NCBI GenBank assembly: GCA_963978895.1
Contig: OZ022238.1
Coordinates: 20,251,147-20,315,146 of the forward strand
Reading direction: 5' to 3'
DNA length: 64,000 nucleotides
Origin: Erpobdella octoculata
Taxonomy: Eukaryota > Annelida > Clitellata > Hirudinida > Erpobdellidae
The position numbers and the translations under genes were made by a program. A model generated the notes under the pieces. That model saw only the letters and a program-made list of their open reading frames with translations. It was not told the origin of the DNA and searched no databases. This document shows positions 44,287-56,300 of the stretch, piece after piece. Position 1 is the stretch's first letter. Every line of letters begins with the position of its first letter.

Positions 44287-45502
44287 ATCTGTCACAATTC
44301 TAGTTTAACTTGGAATCCTGGAACGACAACAGAAAGCTATTGCCACAAAACGTATTTATAATTTTAATTAACAACTACATCTTTTTTAGGACTTAATGTT
44401 TGTAATGTATTGACTTTATTTACTATTTTAATAACTAGATTCTTTATAGATTGTACAAGCTAGAAAACTAAAACGGTCAAGTAAGGTCGTATGGGTAGGC
44501 GATGACCTGACAATATTAAAGATTGCATACGTGATTTATACAATCAAAAACCGCTATTTAACTTTAAAAACATAAAATGAAACACCAAAAAGTATACTCA
44601 CAAGTCCAATTCTGAATACAGATTACAGAACGCCTATCAAAGTTCTGCTAAAACTGAGAGGACCTCACGAAAAAAACAGCCCAAAGATGCGTTTTTATTT
44701 TTTTATTGATGTTAAAAAAGATGTTTATATTTATAAATCAATTTTTAAACATTTTCAATTGTGTAAATAAAATTATTAACACTGACTAGTTATATAAAAA
44801 AGTGGCAACTATAAAAAATTGAATTAAAAACTATAAAAATAAACATTTTACAAATGTCAGAAGTCAAAATGTAACAGTAAAGTGTTTTAATTGAAAAAAA
44901 TTAAGCATACAAAAGAACTAAAAGCGGATAAAACAATGAACAGAAGTACAAGTTCGTTCGCCCTTGTATGTTTCAAAATAAATAATAATGGTTGAGCGAA
45001 CTTGTTCAAGATTCCGTATATTTTTGTCCAAATCCAGGTGCGAGTCTAGCATTTGTGGTAACTTTGCCATACTCATACTTAGTATACTATAATATAATTG
45101 ATGTACCCTAGCTATAACTATCACATACCTAAGCCACATTTTCTGTTTTCAACTGTTTTGTTGCCAAAAAGTTATATGTTACCCACGTTGCTGTTACTAT
45201 TGACTATTGCTATAACATCACATTTAAGTAATCTGATAAAATAAAACAATCATATTACTTATAAGGCATAGGACATCACCTTGGAGGCATAAAAGAAGTT
45301 TGCATATTTCAACTTGCCTCGGTAAAAAAACAGATATGAATGAGCTAAAGCTAGTCCATCCAAAAGTGATTTTTATTATATTTTAATATATAAAAATAAA
45401 CTTTTACATGTCATTTTTCAATTTAGTAGCTTAACTTTCTCTACTATTATTGCACGATATTTTGATAATATTTAACAGTTAAATGAAAATGAAACATTTC
45501 AG
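44287..45502. promoter_or_regulatory. Divergent intergenic region between fumarase and OXNAD1
   Basis: Fumarase starts leftward at 44286 and the first OXNAD1 exon found starts rightward at 45503, so both promoters must lie here or just beyond, along with the missing OXNAD1 5' exon. One candidate first exon is 45337-45366 (MNELKLVHPK, phase 0, donor GTGATT), but it is too short for a targeting sequence and the donor is weak. No clear TATA box or CpG island is evident. Confidence 0.4.
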
Positions 45503-47583
45503 AGCAATCAAAAAGTAATTTCAAGCAAGATCGTTGATATCTACAAATTGTCTGATAAAGTACGTGGATTGAAATTGCTTGTTGAAGATCCTGAGTTCTC
45601 TTTCAAAGCCGGACAATGGTTATTTGATTGTTCGTTACTCAGTTTTGTTTGTCAACACAAGGGGAGCTGGTTCTACTAGCTAATGATGCAATACCTATTA
45701 GAATTTAGTGAGTAAACAAAATAAATTTTTGTGAGGTGTATACTAGGGCTGCGCGGGTATACCCGTCTACCTATACCCGATTCCTTTTTGCGGGTTCGGA
45801 TAGGGTAGACTTTGAACGGGTACTGGTCGAGCATGGGTAAGACATTAATGGGTACAGGTTTTCTCGTAATACAGCTTTTGTTTGGTTTTTTCCCAGGTTT
45901 GTCTTGAAAGTAAATGAAAATAACTATAATCAGGTAGTTTATTAAGTGACTGTGACCCAGGCTGTGCCAGTACTGATCAGCCTCATCCATTTTATGAAGT
46001 TACAATGGAGTTGACGATAACCGACAATATGGATTATCTTGCCAGTATTAAGTGTAAAACTTTAAGTCTGTTTGCAAGCAATTGAAGTGCTTCAATGATG
46101 CTGCCATGTAAATTAGTGTTGAAAAGAAGGAGACATTACATTTGGTATTAACAGTGCTGCATGTACTGCACAATGTTGCAGAAAAAAGAACATAAGTACA
46201 GAGATGACGATGAAGCTAAGATGTCTTTGCTGTGTACTGAGGTGGCGAAAGGTGTGAAAGACATATTGCCTCTCAGAGTTGACGTGGTATTACTGGGCTG
46301 TGGTAATTTCGTATCTACCTTATAAATTTTTTCCCTAGTCTGCTGTCGAGAACAAGGTGAAGTTGCTCGTATTCTTCAAGACCTCCATAGGGTCATAACA
46401 GCAATTGATACATCAATGCAATGACGGCTATGCCAGCAAGGAGACTTTAAAATGTTTTGCCTGATACAGATTCCATGGATTTAAAAACGCTTAAAAATAT
46501 GATGTCGACAGAAATGTGGATACTGGTGATGAGGTAGACAAGTATTTTAACCTGAAGGTCAATAGCAACGAACTAATCACAATGCAATTTCGGAAAACAA
46601 AGCCAGCAAGCAATAAATCTCTTAAATTGGAAATGGTTGCTCTAAGTTTGTTGGCTATTCCTGCAACTTCGAACATAATAAAGGGGACTTTCTTTGCTGC
46701 ATGTTACATTTTGACGGATTTGGGTACCAACTCTGACACTGAAACAAATGCACATATACACAGCTGCAAGTGAACTAAATTGAATATAACTTGGAGTCAA
46801 GGATATGTTATTGAAGTTACAAGTTATTAAACCACACTTGGTGTAGCATTTTTTGTTGGCTATTGTCTGCAATTTATTTTAGCCGCAGGCCGGGTACTGG
46901 TAAGAAAAACAAATTGACGGGTTGGGTACGGATTTTGTCTTGCCGCACAGCCCTAGTGTGTACAACACTAGTGTCTCTTAGGTTGTTGACATACAACAGA
47001 AGCCAAATTCTTTACACCTCTATCGTTGTATCTCAAACTGCTTTTCAGTTATTAAGTGTCAATTTAGAAAAATTTCAAACAAAGTTTTAATTCAAGCTTC
47101 CATCCATAATCCTAGGAGAGACTATAAGAAACATGTAAGTGTAAAATATTGGTAGTGCAATTGTTCCATGTCTGGATATATCAATGTGAATTTAATCAAA
47201 TCTAGACCAACCAGGATTAGTATTATTGATATTTCTCCATGGGAATAACAATAAGCAGCTAGGAACAAGCCAACAAAATTTGATTGATGTTTGGTTGACA
47301 CATTATAAGGAGAATTTGTTTGAGTGGAGATGGAAATTAATCAAGACGTCTAATTTTTACATAGAGATGAAATGTAGTTGTGAATCGGTCTGTGGATATG
47401 AGGCAGATATGGGAGATAATGTTGTAGTATTATTTTGATGTGATAGAAACAAATTCTGTTTCAATATCACTGTCTAGTGCATTTCATTAAGTTTAATTGA
47501 AGTTTAACTGCTAAGTGCCAGCCTGTGGGAACTAGAACAAGATGTGATAATATTTATCATTTGACAGAACTGCAAATTGACAA

Positions 47584-47618
<35 letters not shown>

Positions 47619-50581
47619 CAAGTCTTCTTTCTCAATTTCAGGGTTGACTTTTCTGTACCAGGCATATCAGAGGTTGCGGGATATTCAATTTGTTCAAGTC
47701 CAGAATATTTTAGGGACACAAGTCTCATTGAATTAGCAGTCAAACACAGTAACTATCCACCTACTCAATGGGTTCACAAAGAGGTTTGTTTTCTAGGTCT
47801 TTGATTAGATTTTTAGCACATTTTTGGAAACTTGTTTCACAAAAGGCAGCCTAATAAAACACTTTGGCTAGCTGGTGAGGAAAATGAACTCAAAAACTAG
47901 ACAACACCGAGAGTTTGAGGTTTTTGCATTAGATTTCTGCTGAAAAGTTATTCTGTAGGCAATTTTTTTTTAATTTCTCAGCTGCGATGATCTTTTTTGT
48001 AGTTGGAATTTACTGAAATTTCTACTTATGAAAAATTTATTTGCCTATTAACTACTGTTTAAGGCAATCAATAATTAATGAATTTAAAATAATGGTAATA
48101 TTAGTCAATTTGATTATAAAACTGATATAATTATAATAAAAATCCGAAAACAGATTTTTAAAAATTTATTTGAGACTAGCAGTGCCCGTAGCGGCTTCGC
48201 TCGCATGAAATTAGAGAATTTGAACCGTGCATACATAGTAGAGTACTGCACGGATCAATTTTTTAGGTCTCGGCTCGGTCCGTCGACAACTTGGCCCAGC
48301 CCGTTTCAAAAACCGAAATTCCTGGCACTGCACGGCCCGTCTAATATGGGCCCGGCCCGTTTTTAAAGGCCTAGAAGTTCTATATACTTGATGAAAAACT
48401 TCGGCCCGTCCCACCATGATTTAAGGTTTGGGCAGGGCCGTATGAAGACCCTAAAATAACGGCTTGGCCCGTCCGTCCGGTGATAAACTGAACTCATCTA
48501 CTTCTAACCCGCACAAAACCTCAAAATACTAATTTTCACATCTGTAGCACTTGCAGTTTTTGAGTAGCAGTTATTTTAAAATCAAATAACCCTTTTTCCA
48601 CTTCACATTTGAGGTCCTGGAAACCAAATTTTCAAAAAATGGTGAAACACATATTTTTTTATTTTTCAAAAAGAATCTATATACCAAATTTCAAAATCTC
48701 CTCATTTTTGGTTTTCGAGATATACATTGTTTTAGAAAAAAGTTTGTTTTCCAGTTTTTTCCCCTCAGGAGCAAAATTTTCAAAAATCCTTTCTTAGCGG
48801 ATGTTTACGCTATAAAAGTAATATAAGTTCCAAATTTCACGTTCCTAGGATGAGGCGTTTGAGCTCGGCGTTGATTATCAGTCAGTCAGTCAGGACATGT
48901 TCTTTTATATATATAGATTAAGCTCATTGTAAAAAACAATGTTCGGAAGCCAAGCAATATTTAAAAATCTTTCATTTTAATTGTAAAATATAAATTGTAA
49001 AAATTATTTTTTTATTGTAATTATTTATAATTTAATAAAATAAAGAAAGATTTGCATTTTTATGTGTTATCCAAAAATGCACTGAAGTCCCTTTGATATA
49101 GCATCTTCTTCCTTTTTAGTTTTACGTTCATTTTTCTGTGCTTGCCTGCGTTGGACGGTTTCTTCCAATTCGGCGCCTCCATTCGTTCTTATCTAAACGC
49201 CTCATTGAACATTTTGGGAACTCATTTTATGCCAGATGCCCTTCCTGTCGCAACCTCCATTTAGTCGCCTTTTACGACACGCATAGGAGGATGCATGGTG
49301 GTAGTATTCTCTCAGCCCGGATCACAGAGCTTATTTATGAGGACTTTTGTATTTTTTTAATGGATGGAATTGTTTTTTGCACCTTTTATTTTAAATACGA
49401 CTCATATTCAACTGTAGATGTGCAAGTTTGGTAGCTTAAACCATTTATATTATATTTTTCTCATCAGTTAAAAAGTCTCATAACATTAATTTCTTTTTTT
49501 TCCAGTGCAAAGTTCTCTGTGAGGTGCAAATATCACTTGGTGGAAAGTTTCACTTTGACTTACAGGATTACTTAGCATCTGATACCCATGAAAACAGAAA
49601 GATTGGGATTAATCTGCTATTAATAGCAGGTGGGGTGGGAATAAACCCACTCCTTTCTATTTTTAGGCATGTTGCTAGGCAGCTGTTAAGGAGCTTTCCC
49701 CAAGCTGATGGAAGCAGTGTCGATTTTCGACCACCTAAAGTTCTTTTGCTGTATTGTGCTTCTAGTGAAGAAGATCTTATATTCAAGGTGATGACATGAG
49801 ACGAGAAAATAGTTTAACTTTAATTTCGGTATGAAACTTAATAATGTATTTAAAATTTATTTTGTTATTTATAGGAAAATATATGCAAAGAAGTGGATAA
49901 GTGCTCTAATATGAATTGTGAGTTTTTGGTTACTTCTTCATCACAGTCAGCTGAAGAAGAAACAACAGAAGTTACATCAAGGATCAAACTTACAAGTACC
50001 TTTTTGATTATTTTGTTTTAATGTCATATTGTTTAGAAATTATTAATTACCATTTCTGGTAAATGAGTTTATTAATCATTCTGTGTTATGTAATTTCTTG
50101 TTGGTTTCTATACATTTTATTATATAAGTTATTTTGGGCAGCTAAAATTATTTTGCTCATAATACTGTTCTAATTAAAAACCTAAATTACATTTTAATTC
50201 ATATTTAAAGTCTTTTTTGATTAAAACGTTTTTTGCTCCTCATCAGATTTTATTCTGGTGGATATCTGAGCAGAAAAAAATTGAAATTTCTTTTCATTTT
50301 TGCTGAATTTCTGAGTTCAGATATAATTGTTTTAGTTTTAAAATTTTTTTCTGATTATTTATAATATCTTAAAAATTTTATTTATAACTAACCCATTACC
50401 AGGAACTAATCAGCGACTAAACACTGAGTCTCTTCACAAAAGACTGACCAGCCACTTTAAAGACTTGAACTATTTGACTGCCTTCATTTGTGGACCGAAC
50501 TCAATGATAGATGATCTCAACCTTTCTTTGCTCGATGTTGGCCTTCAGAAAGATCGAATCAAATTTGAAAAGTGGTGGTGA
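45503..50581 (+). CDS. OXNAD1: Oxidoreductase NAD-binding domain-containing protein 1 (OXNAD1); 5' exon missing
   Basis: A ferredoxin-reductase-like flavoprotein of mitochondria whose reaction is not established. Exons found: 45503-45618, 47642-47783, 49506-49787, 49875-49995, 50403-50581; all GT-AG with consistent phases (840 nt, 279 aa). Human OXNAD1 is 312 aa, so about 30 N-terminal residues, including any import signal, are in an unidentified upstream exon. The FAD-binding barrel has SFKAGQWVDFSVPG and GYSICSSP (flavin motif lacking the Arg of RxYS, as in human). The NAD-binding domain has LLIAGGVGINPLLSI and FICGPNSM, and the C-terminus FEKWW is the family ending. A possible poly(A) signal is near 50668. 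Intron 1 holds a hAT element; intron 2 holds a Helitron. Confidence 0.93.
45736..46963 (+). mobile_element. hAT element in OXNAD1 intron 1
   Basis: Element 45744-46955. The left end reads TAGGGCTGCGCGGGTATACC and the complement of the right end TAGGGCTGTGCGGCAAGAC. Flanks GTGTATAC (45736-45743) and GTGTGTAC (46956-46963) form an 8-bp duplication with one mismatch. It carries a decayed ZBED-like transposase on the plus strand. Confidence 0.82.
46000..46773 (+). pseudogene. ZBED-like hAT transposase remnant
   Basis: Fragments in several frames: DVVLLGCGNF and then, at 46516-46773, NTGDEVDKYFN-type sequence followed by MVALSLLAIPATSNIIKGTF and AACYILTD. The last is the hAT C-terminal dimerisation motif (usually LAIPATS...ERVFSxAG). 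Many stops; not functional. Confidence 0.7.
46985..47140 (+). repeat. Interspersed repeat shared with 62.5 kb
   Basis: Matches the reverse complement of about 62500-62640 over ~140 bp (shared GTATCTCAAACTG, GTCAATTTAGAAA, TTTTAATTCAAGC). Both copies translate to a VSQT...LLSVNLEK-Q-type peptide reminiscent of the end of LINE ORF2. Family not determined. Confidence 0.6.
47585..47615. repeat. (TA)n run near OXNAD1 acceptor
   Basis: A short TA microsatellite 26 bp upstream of the exon at 47642. Confidence 0.9.
48176..48917 (-). mobile_element. Complete non-autonomous Helitron in OXNAD1 intron 2, 742 bp
   Basis: On the minus strand it starts TCTATATATATAAAAGAACA and TGTCCTGACTGACTGAC, with host A before it (plus T at 48918), and ends GCGAGCGAAGCCGCTACGGG, CACTG, CTAG with host T after it (plus A at 48175). 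This is the canonical Helitron structure: 5' TC, 3' hairpin plus CTAG, insertion between A and T, no target duplication. It is the cleanest full copy of the family in the window and has no coding capacity. Confidence 0.88.
49137..49340. repeat. Interspersed repeat fragment in OXNAD1 intron 2
   Basis: A GC-richer stretch with GCCAGATGCCCTTCCTGTCG and GTCGCCTTTTACGACACGCA. I recall similar sequence as a dispersed repeat in several invertebrates but cannot assign a class. The 98-aa ORF over it is not credible. Confidence 0.4.
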
Positions 50582-51280
50582 TTGATATATTCTAACATAG
50601 TCATATCTCATTTGTACATTGGTATGGGATTTCTATAGTGGAGGCAGCGTAATTATTTTTTGCTAATCAAATAAATGTGCACAATAATGTTTCATAGAAA
50701 GTATTTATGTGTGGTAATTGTCTTTCAGCTTCTGTGATGTATAGATTGTATAGTCTATTATTCATTTTTATAAAATAAAAATTGCAAAAAAATATGTCTA
50801 CAGCTTTTATTGATTGTGGTAGTCTTTTGCTCGAATTCCAGAGCATTAGGCTGACCAGTGTTTTTATTATAATTTATAGCCATTTTATATAGAGTGCTTT
50901 ATGAATAAAGTGGCCTCTAAGACAAATTAATGCCGTCAAAAATTTTCTAATGAATTGTCGCGTTAGGTGCATTTTTCTGATTTTTACAGAGCGTGTTACT
51001 CTAGAATGATTTTTGATTCATTTATGTTTCTAAGTCAGCTGTTACATCCGACCAGATTTTTTGAGTGCCCTAGTACTTGCAGGAGATGTCCTTAAATTTG
51101 AATCAACCTGTATTTTTATTGTTATCTTTATAAAAGTTGTCGATCTTTCCTGTTATTTACTTAAACAACAATAATTTGAACAAAATTGTGTACAACAGCT
51201 ACCGAAATCCAATGTAAAAACTGTTTTATTTGTCGATATAATCAAATTTTATGGGATTTCATAGCAGGAAATCCCGGGAT
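50582..51280. other. OXNAD1 3' flank, non-coding
   Basis: AATAAA-like signals at about 50668 and 50775. No further coding signal. Confidence 0.5.
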
Positions 51281-51282
51281 CA

Positions 51283-51420
51283 TCGCAACTGATCCCAGGA
51301 CAACTGATCCCAGGACTACTGATCCCAGGACTACTGATCCCAGGACAACTGATCCCGGGACAACTGATCCCATGGACAACTGATCCCACGGACAACTGAT
51401 CCCATGGACAACTGATCCCA
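51283..51420 (-). repeat. ~15-bp minisatellite (CTGATCCCAGGACAA)n
   Basis: About nine units of 14-16 bp containing ACTGATCCC. The inverted counterpart is at 52008-52143. Confidence 0.9.
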
Positions 51421-51507
51421 TATCTGCATCATTTTATATTTCACTGTTTCTGCAATCAATAAACTGATATTAACATACATAATTTCCGATTTCTGTTTGT
51501 ATGTACG

Positions 51508-51600
51508 AATGTATGTGTATGTATGTATGTATGTATGTATGTATGTATGTATGTATGCATGTATGTATGTATGTATGTATGTATGTATGTATGTATGAGT
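51508..51600. repeat. (TATG)n microsatellite
   Basis: About 20 tetranucleotide units lying between the two inverted minisatellites. Confidence 0.95.
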
Positions 51601-52007
51601 ATGTTTGGATGCTGTAGTGATGGTCCTAGTCATGGACTCCTAAATAAGCCGATAAGAATTAATGTTGGAGTGTGTTCATTAATTCATTTAATTCATATCT
51701 TCGAAAAAAACAACTTCTGAAATGAGCTAAACCCTATTATTTTTGGATTGGCACGGTTCCATTTCTCATTATGAACTTCACGCAGAAAGGAGTGAAACGA
51801 TGAAAAGTAATACGAACTTGTCAATTTCATTTCTACTGTGTATCATGCCCTCGTGCGCTTATACTAAATATTATTTCTCTGTTTACTAATTGAAGTAGCC
51901 AGTATCATTATCACCACCACTGTTGTCGTATGCAGCCAACCATCGTAAGCTGGCTACGTAAGCATCATCACCACCATTGTCGTCAAAAAATGAGTTGCTT
52001 ATGTCTA

Positions 52008-52143
52008 TGGGATCAGTTGTCTATGGGATCAGTTGTTCATGGGATCAGTTGTCCATGGGATCAGTTGTCCATGGGATCAGTTGTCCTGGGATCAATTGTC
52101 CTGGGATCAGTTGTCCTGGGATCAGTTGTCCTGGGATCAGTAG
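52008..52143 (+). repeat. ~15-bp minisatellite (GGGATCAGTTGTCCT)n, inverted copy
   Basis: About nine units of GGGATCAGTTGTCC(A/T), the reverse complement of the array at 51283-51420. With the sequence between, they form a ~860-bp region with inverted array ends. Confidence 0.9.
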
Positions 52144-52153
52144 GCACTAACCC

Positions 52154-52240
52154 GTTATTCCTTTGAAAGAAATCATATAAAAATACTAATGGGAAAAAAT
52201 CCCATTAGTATTTTTATATGATTTCTTTCAAAGGAATAAC
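52154..52240. repeat. Perfect 41-bp inverted repeat with 5-bp loop
   Basis: GTTATTCCTTTGAAAGAAAT... runs to 52194 and is mirrored without mismatch at 52200-52240 around AAAAA. It begins 11 bp after the minisatellite. The arms show no repeat-family signature. Confidence 0.92.
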
Positions 52241-53395
52241 TATTATTCTTTACAACATTTTGTCCAATGACGTTTTTGTCGTTACAACATTTTTTTAGTC
52301 GCGGATTTTTTTCTTATAATTAGATATGGAAAAGGTAGACCCGTCAAGAAGTGGGGCTGGAGGGATTTTACCCTGGACCTCCCGCTGTGCTGAGGACCGA
52401 CTGCAGTTGATCTATTCTTCAGTTGAATCTGAAAAATGTACCCACTGCCTCTCTTGAATTTATTGCACAGACCTTAAAAATTAGTACAGAGTGATTTTTT
52501 AAACTTAATCTCTGTTAAATATACAACCCTTATTCATCAACATTATTTCCTCTCGTTAGAACGGCCAAAATTTGAAAACAGAACTAGAACTCTAACCGAA
52601 TTTATTTCATTTCCACACTAAAATGAAATCCATGAAACAGTTTCCTTGAGATCTTCAATTCGATTTGATCTTTGAATGAAATAAGATATTTGGACTATCA
52701 AATTCCATCTTCATTCTCATTTTCCCAAATATAAAATTAGGGTTCTTCAAAATCATCGTCGCTTTCATTTTTTCTTTGCAGATAAATTGGAATTTATAAA
52801 AATTTTACTAAACTAGAGCCCCATTGGTCCACCAAAGTAAGTTGTTCCTGGCCCAGTTCATCCTCTCGACGGTCCTGGGAAACGAGTGGTTAACTTTGAG
52901 CAAGGTAGGGTAGCAGCAGGTTATTTTTTGTTTATTTACGTCGTAAGTCAATTTGGATAATGGATGGCACTTGGCACTTGATGGCAGGTAACTAACTGCT
53001 GAGTGCTAAGGTTTTTCACAATAGTGGCGCCCTAAATCATGAACTGAAAAAGTCATTTGGATATATGCTTAATGTTATGCTTCAAACGTTGTAAAGTTTA
53101 TACTTATGTCGATTAGGTCAATAGGTCAATAATGGCTTTGCAACCAGAATTTCTAAATTCATATCTAAAAAATTTGAAGTTATCATTGGTGGTATACACA
53201 GAACCTAAAAATTCTGAAGCTGAAATTACTTCTTTATACAAAGTTGTAACTTCTTTGTGATTGTATTCAGCATGATATTATTGAGCGGTGATACAAGACG
53301 GTTGGCTAATTATCGTTTATAATTATAAGCCATATAAGCCTGTTAGTTAGGACTGTTAGCTGTGTTATCTGCTAACAAAGTGTCCAGATACTAAG
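52241..53395. other. Intergenic region upstream of AGK
   Basis: No coding exon seen. The AGK promoter should lie in the last few hundred bases. A short GC-rich repeat-like stretch occurs at 52340-52420. Confidence 0.4.
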
Positions 53396-56300
53396 ATGAA
53401 CGCGTTGAATACTGTTCGCAATCATTGGAAGAAGTCCGTTTTTGCTGTATTGGCTGCTGGTTACGGAGTTTATTATGCTGATAGAAAGTGGAAGTACGAT
53501 TGCATCTTCAGTATTCTTCATATTTTTTCGGCCTTCAACACCGCAATGATTTATTTAATATTTAAATGCAATGGACTATTTTATTACCGCCATGGAACAA
53601 GTGTCAGTACTTACGACGTTTGAGTGAGATTAAGTGATAGTCAGTCGCATTTAGATATTTTAGATGAAACGACTTAGAAAATATTTTTGGTTGGCTTAGC
53701 AACAGATTCGGTTTAAAATGTAAACTGCCTAGTTTAAATTCAGCTAAGCCACACAATTGTGGCCTGCGGCGGCTTAAGAAAAATTTGGCCCGGCCGATGG
53801 CTTACACTCGGCTAAAGATTTTTGTCATACATCAAGTTTTTCTACTATCTGAAATGATAGTGTTACAGCAAAGCTTGGCAAGGCTACAATTAGTGTGCTG
53901 GCAAAATATTAACAATCTGACAATACAGAGGATGTAGTTTTATTTTTTTGATCAACACAGTTTTTTACATTACAAAAATTAAAGTGCAATAAGAGCATCC
54001 ATAATAAATTGCAGGTTGTCATGCAGAAGAGAAATACTGTAGTTAAGCTGGCAGAGTCGCTTAGTATGGGATTAGGTAAAGTAAATGTATGGGTGAAGCT
54101 AGCAGACTCAGAAATAAAATTCACTTTAATAAAAAAAAACATCGGTAATAAAAGATGCAGGTCTATTAAGTTATAATATGCACTCAAATTCAATACACGC
54201 ACAGAAATTCCGAAGAAATCGAGTTGGTTCTAAACGTAAACAATAGATAGCCTGAGGCACACGGCGGATGGCATACACAGAGCATTCTATAGCGCTTACG
54301 TAAAGCACTATATCTCAGTAACTATCCACTATTAAGCAATCATTTAAAGTGTCACACAATCATCTAGTGATCTAGTGGTCTTTTAATGAACATCTAAAAA
54401 TCTTTACTAAACCCCTAAGTTTAATATTTAATAAGTCGTCAGGAAAAGACGCGAATTGCACTGCTATGTTATATAGTAGAATTGAGAAAAATACGCCAAC
54501 CGCTATATGTCAGTAACTATCCACTATTAAGCAATCATTTAAAGTGTCACACAATCATCTAATGGTCTTTTAACGAACATCTAAAAATCTTTACTAAACC
54601 CCTAAGTTTAATATTTAATAAGTCATCAGGAAAAGACGCGAATTGCACTGATATGTTATATAGTAGAATTGAGAAAAATACTCCTTACGTCAACCGCTAT
54701 ATGTCAGTAACTATCCACTATTAAGCAATCATTTAAAGTGTCACACAATCATCTAATGGTCTTTTAATGAACATCTAAAAATCTTTATGTCAGTAACTAT
54801 CCACGTAAGGAGTATTTTTCTCAATTCTACCATATAACAGAATTAAATAATGTCTATTTAATGGAAAGTTCTGACTCTAAAAGAATGTGTAGATGTGATA
54901 GAGGGGAATAAAAAAAGAGAAATTGCAATAAGCATAGCAAAATCAATTGGCATTGGCAAGACTCAAATTAAAAATGTGATCAGAAATAAGGATAACATTT
55001 TGTCACAATATGTCTTTTAGTTTACTTTTAAAAAAGAAAACTGCTAATTACTCTTTGTTGTTTTTATATGTATTTCTGAAGAAAATGCGACTTTTACTCT
55101 TATGCGACTCTCCTTCTTATGCGACCGATTTTATGCGGGAAGGGAGAAGGCGCATAAGAGAGGTTCTACTGTAGTCTAGATTGATTATTTTCTGATCTGT
55201 CTTAATCTTTTGGCAAAGCTCTTCCAAGTTACCAAGTTCGACTTTCCTCTACCAGCATGTAATTTTTAAAATGAAGAATAGTGGCTAATTCGCATCATTT
55301 TTTAAAAGCATTATCAGCTCATCGTTGTGGGCGATGCTGCCAACAGTAATTAGTAAGTATAGGGAATGAGCACACAATGCTGAACTGCCATCATTTTCAT
55401 AATTTGTGAGGTTTTTATCATGTTTGCTTCTTCATTGTGTGACACAAAGCTATTATCACTTTCTTTACATCAGGAAAAACTTGAACAAGGCATTCTTTAC
55501 TTGTTTTGCAAGTGCTTGCCCCATGTGACTGCCAGGTAAAACATGACAGCTCAAAGTGAGCACACAGTAATGCCAATTTTAAACAAATGACAACCAAATT
55601 CCAACGTAAGATTTGCCATGATATCTGTCTACCTGAATGCTGTGTGATTGAACCAAAAAAAAGATGGTGCATTCCAGTAATGGAAAAATCAGAGTCACTG
55701 TCAAACATGACGCCGGTAAAAAATATCAAAGGAAAAAAGGAAATGCAAAAGATGTGCCAAAAGAGCCACTTCAGCTACAGTTATGAAAATACAGAAAATA
55801 GCAAGTAAAGAAACAAATTGGTGAAGAAGAGAGTGACAGCAATTAATTTTATTTAAAAATATAAATACTTCATTGCGGTAATAAAATAGTCCATTGTGAT
55901 ATTAAGATGGAACATATTTTGTGTTGCTTGTTTATTAATTTACAAATTATTGTTTGATAAATTAATTTTTAAATAAGTTTAAGTTCTCTCTCTTTTTGTT
56001 TTTTATATATAGAGATAGGAAATTAATGCAAGCATATTGTATGGAAGCCAAGGTTGGTATATTTTATTTTCAATAATTGTTTTAAATATTGTAAATACAT
56101 GTTTAACAAATCAAATAATAGTTAATTTTCCCATTTAGCCACTGTCACACACTCCACAAAAGGACTGTACTTAACTGTTACTGTTGAAGAATAGACAGTC
56201 TAGTACAGTTTTAAACTTTTATTGAAAGCAAATCGAGCAAAAGTGAATATCTATAATATTCATAGATGAGTAATCCTACAGCTTATAAGGCTTAACCTTT

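Noticed and set aside
49138..49434. 98-aa ORF in OXNAD1 intron 2
   Set aside because: Falls in an interspersed repeat; not needed for the OXNAD1 frame.
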